Part shown: positions 50,768 through 59,453 of the stretch, one piece after another
Position numbering within the stretch: position 1 is the first letter of the stretch
How the letters are laid out: each line of letters opens with the position of its first letter
DNA from: Streptomyces canus
Lineage (GTDB): Bacteria > Actinomycetota > Actinomycetes > Streptomycetales > Streptomycetaceae
NCBI RefSeq assembly: GCF_001514145.1
Contig: NZ_KQ948672.1
Coordinates: forward strand, 62,001-126,000
DNA: 64,000 nt
Reading direction: 5' to 3'
Notes under the pieces: generated by a model
Database searches by the model: none
What the model was told of the DNA's origin: nothing
Seen by the model: the letters and a program-made list of their open reading frames with translations, nothing else
Position numbers and translations under genes: made by a program

Positions 50768-50890
50768 GCCGCACATTGTGCCCCGAGCCGCCCAGCGCGC
50801 AAGGCGTGTGCGACGCAGCAGCGCACCGGCCCAGGGAGTGACCGTCGGGACGGAATCCAACCGGGCCGACGGGACCACCTACCAGCCGGG

Positions 50891-50963
50891 CGACCGTATC
50901 CCGAGACGGTCCGAGCGACCGTGCCCCACCACTCGGTCCGGCCGACCGTGTCCTGAGTCGGTC
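50891..50963. repeat. Three tandem imperfect palindromes between divergent lacI genes
   Basis: Copies starting at 50891, 50916 and 50943 follow the pattern CGACCGTRYCC-N-CGGTC. Each is an inverted repeat of GACCG/CGGTC, spaced 25 and 27 bp. It is probably an operator array for one or both regulators. Confidence 0.55.
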
Positions 50964-51059
50964 ACCGGCACCTTCGTCCACGCCTCGGCGGCCTGGCCGG
51001 GGACATCCTCGGGTAGCGTCGACGGCGGCTCGTTTTCGTGGTGCGGGAGGGACGGCGCG

Positions 51060-52094
51060 ATGCCCCATTCAGCCAGGCCGACCGTCACCCTGCGTGACGT
51101 GGCGGCGGCCGCCGGTGTGTCGGTCTCGACCGCGTCGCGAGTGCTGGGCGGCAGTTCCCGGACGGTCGCGGAGGAGTACCGGCAGCGGGTCGTCTCCGCC
51201 GCGGCCGCGTTGCGCTACACCGCGGACGCCGCGGCCCGGGCGATGCGGCGCGCGAACGACTCGATCGCGGTCGTCGGCGACGATCTCACGACCCCGTCGA
51301 TGGGATTGGTCGCCGCGGCGATGGAACGGCGAGCGCGCGACGCAGGTGCGTTCGTGACCGTCTCGTCGACCCACGGCACCGCCGAGCGCCAGCTCGAAAC
51401 CGTCCGGTTGCAGCGTGCCCTGCGGCCGCGTGCGCTCATTCTGACCTCGAGCCGCCTCGACACGAAGGCCCTCGGCGGGCGCCTGCTCGACGAGTTGCTC
51501 GGCTACGAACGCGAGGGCGGCCGGGTGGTGATCGTCGGTGACACCGACATGCCGTTCGACTCCATCAGCTTCGACAATCACGGCCCTGCGAAGGAGTTGG
51601 CCACCTACGTCGCCGGGGCGGGGCACCGGCACGTGACGATCCTCGCCGGGGCGCGCAGGCAGGGGAACGTCTCGGCCCGTACCGCGGGCTTCATCGCGGG
51701 TCTCCGCGACGGCGGCGTCGAGGAGCGGCACATCCGGGTCTCACACTGCACGGTGAGCCGCCAGGGAGGGTTCGACGCGGCGCGGCGGCTGGTCGCCGAG
51801 GGGCTGGAGCCGCCCCACGCGGTCCTCGCCGCCAACGACACCATCGCCATCGGCGCGATGTCCGCCTTCCGTACTGCCGGGGTGGCAGTACCGGACGAGG
51901 TATCGGTGACCGGTTTCGACGACATCGAGCTCGCGACCGACGTGACACCACGGCTGACGACCGTGTCGTTGCCGCTTGCGCAGGCAGGTGCCGAGGCGGT
52001 CCGCCTCGCACTCGCGGACCGTACGGAATCAGAGCATCTGATGATGCGCGGCCAGGTCGTGGTGCGCGACAGCACCGCGATCCGCGTCGTCTGA
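51060..52094 (+). CDS. LacI-family transcriptional regulator
   Basis: A 344-aa LacI protein. The ATG at 51060 follows GGGAGG. Helix-turn-helix VTLRDVAAAAGVSVSTASRV then LGGSSRTVAEEYRQRV; effector domain with LILTSSRLDTKALGG, ILAGARRQGNVSARTAGFIA and VTGFDDIELATDVTPRLTTV. It lies immediately upstream of the secreted GH59 gene and is the nearest candidate to bind the operator-like element in that promoter. Confidence 0.92.
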   Translation: MPHSARPTVTLRDVAAAAGVSVSTASRVLGGSSRTVAEEYRQRVVSAAAALRYTADAAARAMRRANDSIAVVGDDLTTPSMGLVAAAMERRARDAGAFVTVSSTHGTAERQLETVRLQRALRPRALILTSSRLDTKALGGRLLDELLGYEREGGRVVIVGDTDMPFDSISFDNHGPAKELATYVAGAGHRHVTILAGARRQGNVSARTAGFIAGLRDGGVEERHIRVSHCTVSRQGGFDAARRLVAEGLEPPHAVLAANDTIAIGAMSAFRTAGVAVPDEVSVTGFDDIELATDVTPRLTTVSLPLAQAGAEAVRLALADRTESEHLMMRGQVVVRDSTAIRVV

Positions 52095-52190
52095 ACCGCC
52101 CTGAGCCAGTCACTCCCGCCGACGCGCACGGCGCCTTCGGGCAACAGAACCTGCCACGTCAAAGCCGCATTTTTTACCCGCTGACCGACG

Positions 52191-52240
52191 CTTGACGCCT
52201 CCGATCACGGACGGGCACACTGCGCGGAATACGATTTCCC
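52191..52240 (+). promoter_or_regulatory. Promoter/operator of the GH59 gene
   Basis: TTGACG (52192-52197), an 18-bp spacer and CACACT (52216-52221) are followed by the operator-like GGAATACGATTTCC. The block matches 55071-55120 at 43 of 50 positions without gaps. Confidence 0.7.
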
Positions 52241-52355
52241 ACTGAGAAAAGACGCCTCCACCAGGCGGGCCCCCTCTGCGATCCACGCGACAGGTCGCAC
52301 CGAGTCTCAGTGCAAGCCGCACCCACACCCGCACTCCCTCCCAGGAGGATCTCCC

Positions 52356-54836
52356 GTGCACCACGTCATTGGCCTGCCTGACAGGCACTTCAGACGGTTG
52401 GCGGCCCTGGCCGCCCTGCTCATGGGACTGGCCCTGCTGACCGGCCGAGCACTGTCGCCCGCGTACGCCGTCACCAACACGGCGATCACCATCGACGGCA
52501 CCAGCGCAGGACGCACCTTCGACGGCGTCGGCGCGATCAGCGGCGGCGGTGGCAACACCCGCCTCCTGGTCGACTACCCGGCCACCCAGCGCAACCAGAT
52601 CCTGGACTACCTGTTCAAGCCCGGTTACGGCGCCGCCCTGCAGATCCTCAAGGTCGAAGTCGGCGGCGACGTCAATTCCACCGACGGCTCCGAGATCAGC
52701 TTCGAGCACACGAAGGGCGACATCGACTGCGACGCCGGCTACGAGTGGTGGGTGATGGAGCAGGCCAAGGCCCGTAACCCCAATCTCAAGCTCTTCGCCC
52801 TGGCCTGGGGCGCCCCCGGCTGGATAGGGAACGGCAACTTCTACTCGACGGACGGGATCAACTACCTGATCGACTGGATGGGCTGCGCCAAGCAGCACGG
52901 CCTGAGCATCGACTACCTCGGCGGCCAGAACGAGAAGACGTACAGCGCCTCCTTCTACGAGAACCTGAAGTCGGCCCTGACGGCGAACGGCTACACCTCG
53001 ACCAAGCTGGTCGGCAGCGATGAGACCAACTGGAACATCGCCACCGCCATGAAGACCGACAGCGCCCTGAACAACGCCGTGGACATCGTCGGCGCGCACT
53101 ATCCCTGCACGTACGCGTCCGCGATGACCACCTGCTCCTCCTCCGCCGACGCCCAGTCGCTGGGCAAGCCCATCTGGGCCAGCGAGAACGGCTCCGAGAA
53201 CGCCGAGACGGGGGCCGGTCCGGTCGCCCGCGCCATCAACCGCGGCTACCTCGACGCCAAGATGAGCGCGTACATCAACTGGCCCATGCTGGCCTCCGAC
53301 TACCAGAACCTCTTCTTCCACGACCAGGGCCTGATCACCGCCAACCAACCCTGGTCCGGCGCCTACAGCGTGTCCCGCACCGCCTGGTCCATCGCCCAGA
53401 CCACGCAGTTCACCTCGCCCGGCTGGAAGTACCTCGACACCGCCTCCGGCTACCTCGGCGGCGACCGTGCCAACGGCAGCTACGTCAGCTACGCCGCGCC
53501 CGACAAGAGCGCCTGGAGCACCGTCTTCGAGACCATGGACGCCACCGCGTCCCAGACGGTCACCCTCGGCATCGCCAGCGGCCTGCCCGGCGGCACCCTG
53601 CACGTGTGGTCCACCGACCTGTCACAGCCCGGCGGCGCCACCCCGCGCATGGTGCAGAACAGTGACCTGACCGCCAGCAACGGCACGTACACCCTCACCC
53701 TGGACCCCGGTCACGTCTACACCGTGACCACCACCACCAGCCAGGGTGCCGGAACGGCCACCTCGCCCGCGCGCAACCGGCTCGTCATGCCCTACTCGGA
53801 CTCCTTCGCCGGCTACAGCACCGGGCAGGAGGCGAAGTACTTCGCCTCCATGAACGGCGCGTTCCAGGCCGCCCCCTGCACCGGCGGCCGCACCGGCCAG
53901 TGCCTGCGACAGACCGCACCCCAGAAGCCGATCGTCTGGTGGTATCCGGCCACGAATGCCCTCCAGCCCTACACCCTCATGGGCGACGTCGGCTGGAGCA
54001 ACTACACGGTCAGCTCCGACGTCCTGCTGGAGAAGAGCGGCAGCTCCGCAGAGCTCCTCGGCCGTGTCGGCACCCAGACGAAGTTCAGCGCCGGGGGGAT
54101 GAACGCCTATCACCTGCGCCTGTCCGACACCGGATCCTGGTCGCTGTTGAAGACCGACACCGCCGGCAACAAAGCATGGAACTGGACCACCCTTGCCAGC
54201 GGTACCGTCACCGCTCCCGACACAGGCACCTGGCACAACCTGTCGCTGACCTTCCAGGACAGCACCATCATCGCCAAGATCGACGGAAACACCGTCGGCA
54301 CGGTCACCGACACGAGCTACGGTGCTGGCCTGGCCGGCCTGGGCACCGCCGGCTACTACCCCGTCGAGTACTCCAACTTCTCCGTCACCCACGAGCCGGT
54401 CAGCGACCTGTCCGGCACCTACAAGATCATCAGCGCCAGCACCGGCAAGGTGCTCACCGCCTACAACGGTGGAACCAACGACGGCACGCCCGTCGTTCAG
54501 AAGACCGACGGGAACAGCGGCAGTCAGCAGTGGAAACTGGCCTACACCAACGGCGGCTACCTCACCGTCACGGGTGTCACCAGCGGCAAGTCCCTCGACA
54601 TCAACGCGGCTTCGACCTGGCCCGGCACCCAGTTGCAGCTGAAGACCCCCAGCGGGAGCGTCAGCCAGCAGTGGCTGATCTCCCCGGGCGACAACGGCAG
54701 CTACACCATCGAGTCCCGGTCGAACGGCTACAAGGTGGACGTGTACAAGGGTGGGACCACCGACAACACCCCCATCGACCAGTGGTACACCAACGGCGGC
54801 AGCAACCAGCGCTGGAAGCTGGTCAAGGTGGCATGA
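52356..54836 (+). CDS. Secreted GH59 beta-galactosidase/galactocerebrosidase-like enzyme with ricin-type lectin domain
   Basis: An 826-aa exported enzyme. The GTG follows AGGAGG. The signal peptide ends near residue 38 (SPAYA). The GH59 TIM barrel starts at ITIDGTSAGRTFDGVGAISG; the acid/base is likely Glu193 (LGGQNEKTYS) and the nucleophile Glu277 (IWASENGSEN). A beta-sandwich region (about 470-690) contains a lectin-like part (VGRVGTQTKFSAGGMNAYHL). The last 135 residues are a ricin-B-like carbohydrate-binding domain with QxW repeats (SQQWKLAYTNGGY, SQQWLISPG, NQRWKLVKVA). Animal GH59 acts on galactosylceramide; bacterial members probably hydrolyse plant galactosides. Confidence 0.88.
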   Translation: MHHVIGLPDRHFRRLAALAALLMGLALLTGRALSPAYAVTNTAITIDGTSAGRTFDGVGAISGGGGNTRLLVDYPATQRNQILDYLFKPGYGAALQILKVEVGGDVNSTDGSEISFEHTKGDIDCDAGYEWWVMEQAKARNPNLKLFALAWGAPGWIGNGNFYSTDGINYLIDWMGCAKQHGLSIDYLGGQNEKTYSASFYENLKSALTANGYTSTKLVGSDETNWNIATAMKTDSALNNAVDIVGAHYPCTYASAMTTCSSSADAQSLGKPIWASENGSENAETGAGPVARAINRGYLDAKMSAYINWPMLASDYQNLFFHDQGLITANQPWSGAYSVSRTAWSIAQTTQFTSPGWKYLDTASGYLGGDRANGSYVSYAAPDKSAWSTVFETMDATASQTVTLGIASGLPGGTLHVWSTDLSQPGGATPRMVQNSDLTASNGTYTLTLDPGHVYTVTTTTSQGAGTATSPARNRLVMPYSDSFAGYSTGQEAKYFASMNGAFQAAPCTGGRTGQCLRQTAPQKPIVWWYPATNALQPYTLMGDVGWSNYTVSSDVLLEKSGSSAELLGRVGTQTKFSAGGMNAYHLRLSDTGSWSLLKTDTAGNKAWNWTTLASGTVTAPDTGTWHNLSLTFQDSTIIAKIDGNTVGTVTDTSYGAGLAGLGTAGYYPVEYSNFSVTHEPVSDLSGTYKIISASTGKVLTAYNGGTNDGTPVVQKTDGNSGSQQWKLAYTNGGYLTVTGVTSGKSLDINAASTWPGTQLQLKTPSGSVSQQWLISPGDNGSYTIESRSNGYKVDVYKGGTTDNTPIDQWYTNGGSNQRWKLVKVA

Positions 54837-55070
54837 CCGACTGAGCAACCGAGCCCTTGGGTGGGGCAGGCCCGAACCCCCGGCCTGCCCCCCGTGCGCC
54901 GGGGGCCATGAGATCCGCCTGCGCTGCTGGCCCCCGCCGGGCGACGGGTTGAGCAGCCAGTGACAAGCGCCTTACCGAAGCAGCCGGGCTGCCGCACGGC
55001 TCGCTGTCGCATGGCGCCGTCGGTTTTCCGGCAGGGGCCTCTACAACGCTGACGTTCATCTGCTCGAAAC

Positions 55071-55120
55071 CTTGACGCACTCGATCACCGCTGGGCACAC
55101 TGCGCGGAATACGTTTTCCC
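55071..55120 (+). promoter_or_regulatory. Promoter/operator of the beta-helix gene
   Basis: TTGACG (55072-55077), CACACT (55096-55101) and the near-palindrome GGAATACGTTTTCC. Twenty-one consecutive bases from 55093 are identical to the GH59 promoter. It leaves a leader of about 280 nt. The gap 54837-55398 otherwise holds only the small upstream frame at 55184. Confidence 0.7.
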
Positions 55121-55183
55121 GATGCGGCCCCGAGGGGCAGGCATGACGTTCGCGAAAGCCCGCTGCACATCCGGGAGGGCACT

Positions 55184-55402
55184 GTGACATCGGAAGCACG
55201 ACTCTTGGAACCGCCGCCGAGCTCAGCCCCCGATGGGGCGTGTCCGGCCGGACCAGTGCCCATGTCGTCGCGCACCCGTTGGTGCGTCCACCGTACGGTC
55301 CCGAGCCGCCGGCGCCCCGAATCGTTACGCGACGTCTCGGCTGGAGGCGTCACGACAGGAGCCGGTACCTCACCACCACGGACGACAAGAAGAGGACAAT
55401 GA
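55184..55402 (+). CDS. Possible upstream small ORF, coupled to the beta-helix gene
   Basis: A 72-codon frame begins with GTG (MTSEARLLEPPPSSAPDGA). GGGAGGG lies directly upstream, and its TGA overlaps the next start as ATGA. Its composition (Pro/Arg/Ser-rich, third positions not strongly GC) does not look like a folded protein, so it may be a leader ORF or chance. Confidence 0.3.
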   Translation: MTSEARLLEPPPSSAPDGACPAGPVPMSSRTRWCVHRTVPSRRRPESLRDVSAGGVTTGAGTSPPRTTRRGQ

Positions 55403-57672
55403 CCGTAAACCGAAGACTTGTGTCACGAGCGACAGCCGCCGCACTGTGCGCGCTGGCAGTCGTGCTCGCGTCGATCGTGCTCATCCCCGCGCAGCGGGCC
55501 TTCGCCGCGAGCACCACGTACTTCGTGAGCACGAGCGGCAGCGACAGCAACGCCGGAACCAGCAGCAGCGCGCCCTGGCGCTCGCTGAGCAAGGTGAACG
55601 CGACGACGTTCCAGCCCGGCGACACGATTCGCTTCGAGGCCGGTGACAGCTGGACCGGCCAGCTCTGGCCGAAGGGGTCCGGCGCCGACGGCGCCCCGAT
55701 CGCCATCGACAGCTACGGAACGGGCGCCAAGCCGAAGATCGCCGGTCAGGGGGCGGTCGGCGACGCGGTGCGGCTGAACAACCAGCAGTACTGGGAGATC
55801 CGCAACCTCGACGTGTCGAACGCGGTACCCACCGGGACGACAGACGGGTCGAAGCTCGGCGACTTCCGCGGCATCGGCGTGCACGGTGACAACGGCCAGA
55901 CCCTGCACCACTTCGTGATCGAATCGGTGGACGTGCACGACGTCACCGGCGAGGTCAAATGGGTCGGCGGCAGCACCGCCGACAACAAGCCGGGCATCAC
56001 CTTCGCGCAGGGCTGGGACCGCTCGAAGGACACCGGCGGCATCGCCTTCCTCACCGGCGTCCAGGACATCACCGCGCCCGGCGCCCCGACGGTCCTCGAC
56101 GGCATCACCGTGGAGAACTCCACCATCAAGAACACCTCGTTCAGCGGGATCGTCACCAAGCAGTACGCTGGTGACGCGCCCGGTGCCGTCTTCACCGGCT
56201 GGGGCAAGCGCGCCACGGCCACCGACCCCGCCTACACGCCGTACACCGACGTCACGTTCCGCGGCAACTACATCACGCAGGCGAACACCCCCTACGGCTG
56301 CAACGGCATTTACCTCACCGGCGTCCGCGGCGGACTCGTCGAGGGCAACGTGATCGACCGGGTCGGCGTCTCCGGCGTCGAGACCAACATGGCCGACAGC
56401 GTCACCGTCCAGCACAACGAGATCATGGGCACCCACCTCTCCTCGGGCGGTGCCGACCAGAACGCCCTGGACCCCGACATCGGCACCACCAACCAGGTGT
56501 TCCAGTACAACTACCTTCACGACAACGGCGACGGCATCCTGCTGTGCGCGTGCAACTCCGCGGTCAAGTTCGGCAGTGTGGTGCTCCGCTACAACGTCAT
56601 CACCGGCAGCACGCGGTGGAACATCCACATGTCGCAGCAGAGCGGCACGGTGGCGAACATCTACAACAACACCATCGCCAACACCAATTCGCAGAACATG
56701 GTGACCGGCGGTGTCTCCGGCAAGGCCACCTTCACCAACAACCTGTTCGTCTCCAGTCAGTCCGCGCCTCAGTTCATACAACCGTCGAGCATCACCTACA
56801 ACAACAACGGATACTCGTCCAACCTGACGACTCGGCCGGCGTCGGACTCGAACGCCGTGGTCGGCGCTCCGCAGTTCGTGAATGCCTCCGTCACGGGGCC
56901 GTACGGCGACGAGAACGGCCCGAGGCTCGGCACGGCGGCGAACTTCGCCCTCCAGTCGGGATCGGTGTTCGTCGACGCCGGAGCCACAGTCACCGGCAAC
57001 GGCGGCCTCGACTACGCCGGGGCAACCACGCCGATCGGCAACGGTCCGGAGATCGGCGCGTTCGAGCGCGGCGCGCCCGACATCGCGTTCACGGACACGT
57101 TCGACGGCCTGGCAACCGGCGCGCTCGCCAACGGGACGAACGGATGGCGAGTCATCTCGACCAACAACGACGTCTCCGTGGTGGAGACGCCATCCGCCAC
57201 CGACAAGAGCGTCCGGCTCACCCGCACCATCGAAGGCGGTGGGACCGACGGGACCAACCTCGCCCGCCTCTTCAGCACCCCGCTCCAGGGCGTGGTGACC
57301 ATCGACACACAGGTGATGCGCAACGACACACAGGCCGGCTGGTTCGGGCTGCCCTACCTGTACAACGCCTCCGGTACCCCAGCCGTCAGCGTCGCCTTCG
57401 CCCGCGGCCAGATCCACGCGTACAAGGGGACCACGGACACGGTGCTCGGTACGTACACCAATGGACAGTGGTACCGGGTCACGCTCACCGTGGACACCGT
57501 GAACCAGCGCTTCGACCTGGATATCGACGGACACCGTGTGCTGAACGACGCGGCGTTCCGCACCTCGATGCCGGGGATCGCGAAGGTCGCGTGGTACTCG
57601 AACGGGGGTGAGCGCGGGGCGGTGCACGTGGACGACGTCCGGATCTCGCGCGGCACCGGATTCGGCCAGTGA
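55399..57672 (+). CDS. Secreted right-handed parallel beta-helix protein (pectate-lyase-like fold)
   Basis: A 757-aa exported protein. The ATG at 55399 follows AGAGGA; signal peptide ATAAALCALAVVLASIVLIP then AQRAFA. TTYFVSTSGSDSNAGTSSSA begins a beta-helix of polysaccharide lyase/hydrolase type, with repeated rungs such as GITVENSTIKNTSFSGI, VTFRGNYITQANTPYGCNGI, NVIDRVGVSGVETNMADSVT and VLRYNVITGSTRWNIHM. A C-terminal beta-sandwich (about 610-755, IAFTDTFDGLATGALANGTN) follows. It is probably an extracellular pectin- or galactan-side enzyme; catalytic residues could not be fixed. It shares its promoter block with the GH59 gene. Confidence 0.82.
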   Translation: MTVNRRLVSRATAAALCALAVVLASIVLIPAQRAFAASTTYFVSTSGSDSNAGTSSSAPWRSLSKVNATTFQPGDTIRFEAGDSWTGQLWPKGSGADGAPIAIDSYGTGAKPKIAGQGAVGDAVRLNNQQYWEIRNLDVSNAVPTGTTDGSKLGDFRGIGVHGDNGQTLHHFVIESVDVHDVTGEVKWVGGSTADNKPGITFAQGWDRSKDTGGIAFLTGVQDITAPGAPTVLDGITVENSTIKNTSFSGIVTKQYAGDAPGAVFTGWGKRATATDPAYTPYTDVTFRGNYITQANTPYGCNGIYLTGVRGGLVEGNVIDRVGVSGVETNMADSVTVQHNEIMGTHLSSGGADQNALDPDIGTTNQVFQYNYLHDNGDGILLCACNSAVKFGSVVLRYNVITGSTRWNIHMSQQSGTVANIYNNTIANTNSQNMVTGGVSGKATFTNNLFVSSQSAPQFIQPSSITYNNNGYSSNLTTRPASDSNAVVGAPQFVNASVTGPYGDENGPRLGTAANFALQSGSVFVDAGATVTGNGGLDYAGATTPIGNGPEIGAFERGAPDIAFTDTFDGLATGALANGTNGWRVISTNNDVSVVETPSATDKSVRLTRTIEGGGTDGTNLARLFSTPLQGVVTIDTQVMRNDTQAGWFGLPYLYNASGTPAVSVAFARGQIHAYKGTTDTVLGTYTNGQWYRVTLTVDTVNQRFDLDIDGHRVLNDAAFRTSMPGIAKVAWYSNGGERGAVHVDDVRISRGTGFGQ

Positions 57673-57781
57673 CAGCCGGCGCCAGGGTGGTGGCGGGAGC
57701 ATTTCGGCAAGCTTTCCGACCTAGTAAGCGCTTCCTCGTCCGCCATGATTTTCAGCTCTGGATGACGTCACGATAAAGAGG

Positions 57782-57823
57782 AATCGGAGCTGCCTGGCCG
57801 ATATCGGCCAGGCAGCTCCGATT
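57782..57823. terminator. Perfect 42-bp palindrome, bidirectional terminator
   Basis: Two 21-bp arms without a loop between the converging beta-helix and SGNH genes, ending 9 bp before the SGNH stop. Confidence 0.85.
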
Positions 57824-57832
57824 GCCGACTGG

Positions 57833-58477
57833 TCAACGTGATGAAATCTGATACAGCGTGGCACTCAGCACCGGCACATAGAAAGTGGTGATACCGGCTT
57901 CGTTGGGATGCGTTCCCGATCCCTCTGTGCCAGGGAAACCGTTGACCAGGTCGTCGAAAGTGTATTTCGCACGCTGGATGTCGTCGCGCGTGTCGAACGT
58001 CGTCTCTCCGAAGACATCGGCAACGGCGACGTCCCGCTTGCGGCAGGCTTCCAGGGTCGCCTCGCGCAGCGCCACCTGCGTGTCCCAGTCCCGCGATCCG
58101 AGCTTGTGGGCGGCGACGTACACGATGCGGGCGGTCGGCCACTTCCGCTCCATGGCGTGCAGCGTCTTCTCCAGCTCTTCGGCATAGGCGCCGAGGGTGT
58201 ACGCGCGGTCCCGGAAGATGGACTGCGCGTCGTTGGTGCCTCCGTCGAAGATGACGAAGTCCGGCGCGACGTCGGTCGCCTGCTCGACCTGCGTGAGTAT
58301 CCGTCCTCCGGAAGCATGGGGATCGACGCCTATGGTCGCGCCGTTCCGGGCGAACTTGGTGAGGGCCATGCCCTCGCGCTCTGCGACTACGTCCACGAAA
58401 CTGTGCGGATACACGTGTCCGTACACAATGCTGTCGCCGAAGGCATAGACACTCTTGCCTGCCAACGCATTTTTCAC
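57833..58477 (-). CDS. Intracellular SGNH/GDSL hydrolase
   Basis: A 214-aa esterase with no signal peptide. SGNH blocks: YAFGDSIVYGHVYPHSF (Ser), RNGATIG (Gly), FDGGTNDAQSIF (Asn) and GSGTHPNEAGI (Asp/His region, here Thr-His). GAGGAGGG lies upstream of the ATG. Divergent from a cupin gene. It probably deacetylates oligosaccharides taken up by the cell, complementing the secreted enzymes (inference from neighbours). Confidence 0.87.
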   Translation of the reverse strand: MKNALAGKSVYAFGDSIVYGHVYPHSFVDVVAEREGMALTKFARNGATIGVDPHASGGRILTQVEQATDVAPDFVIFDGGTNDAQSIFRDRAYTLGAYAEELEKTLHAMERKWPTARIVYVAAHKLGSRDWDTQVALREATLEACRKRDVAVADVFGETTFDTRDDIQRAKYTFDDLVNGFPGTEGSGTHPNEAGITTFYVPVLSATLYQISSR

Positions 58478-58606
58478 ATCGCCCTCCTCGCAACTTCACC
58501 ATTCGGGTCTGAGTTTAGACAGAACATTGACCGGTTGGGCGATCGGCGCGTAAATCAAGAGAGATAGAAAGCGATTACTGAACACACCTGGAAAGTTGAC
58601 ACACGC

Positions 58607-59317
58607 ATGAACACAACCAACACCGGATTGCCCGGGGGCGTCGCCATCTCGCATCTGTCGGTGTACGACTGGCCTGCCGCCGACGGGGCATGCGGCGGCA
58701 CGCCTCACATGCACCTGGCGTGTTCAGAGGCTTACGTCGTCACCGGCGGACGCGGGGCCGTGCAGACGCTGACCTCTTCCGGGTACAAGGTCACCCCCCT
58801 CCAGGCCGGCACGGTCGCCTGGTTCACGCCGGGCACCATCCACCGGCTGGTCAACGAGGGCGATCTGCGGATCACCGTTCTGATGCAGAACAGCGGACTG
58901 CCGGAGGCGGGGGACGCGGTCCTCACGCTGCCCCCGGAGTACCTGACCGATCCGGAGACGTACGCCCGCGCCACCGCCATCCCGGCCGACGCGCCCGAGG
59001 AGGAGCAGGAGCGCGTCGCCCGGGCCCGGCGGGACCTCGCTCTGGAGGGCTACCGTGCACTTCGGGAGGCCGACGGGCCACAGGCCCTGGCCGCGTTCCA
59101 CCGTGCTGCCGCCGCGCTCGTACGGCCCCGCATCGCCGAGTGGCGCGAGCGGTGGCGACACGGCGCCGAGGCCTCCGCCGCGGCCACCGGGGCGCAGCTC
59201 GACTGGCTGGAGCGGGGGGATTCCCCTCACCTCGCAGATGCCGCCGTGAGGTCTGAACAGCCCGCTGCCCGTGGGAAGTTCGGGATGTGCGGCCGGCTTG
59301 ACGTCTACGCGAACTGA
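58607..59317 (+). CDS. Cupin-domain protein
   Basis: A 236-aa protein. The N-terminal half is a single cupin barrel with THMHL-like metal ligands (GGTPHMHLACSEAYVVTGGR and TPGTIHRLVNEGDLRITVLM). The C-terminal half is helical and charged (PEEEQERVARARRDLALEGY). It may be a sugar isomerase, lyase or ligand-binding accessory. It lies in the glycan locus between SGNH and LacI genes. No specific function can be assigned. Confidence 0.75.
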   Translation: MNTTNTGLPGGVAISHLSVYDWPAADGACGGTPHMHLACSEAYVVTGGRGAVQTLTSSGYKVTPLQAGTVAWFTPGTIHRLVNEGDLRITVLMQNSGLPEAGDAVLTLPPEYLTDPETYARATAIPADAPEEEQERVARARRDLALEGYRALREADGPQALAAFHRAAAALVRPRIAEWRERWRHGAEASAAATGAQLDWLERGDSPHLADAAVRSEQPAARGKFGMCGRLDVYAN

Positions 59318-59453
59318 GGGCGATGCGCACCTGATGACGCGCGGTGTTCGCGGCCGGTTCGGCCCGCACCCAAGGCTGGGCCGGATGGGCGGTACAGGCG
59401 CAGCGGACGGGCACGGTCCGCCTGCTCCGCGCCCACCCCGGCGGCGGCGCTGG

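Noticed and set aside
55423-57702. A 759-codon minus-strand frame opposite the beta-helix gene
   Set aside because: Composition is typical of antisense frames, with no recognisable domain or ribosome site.
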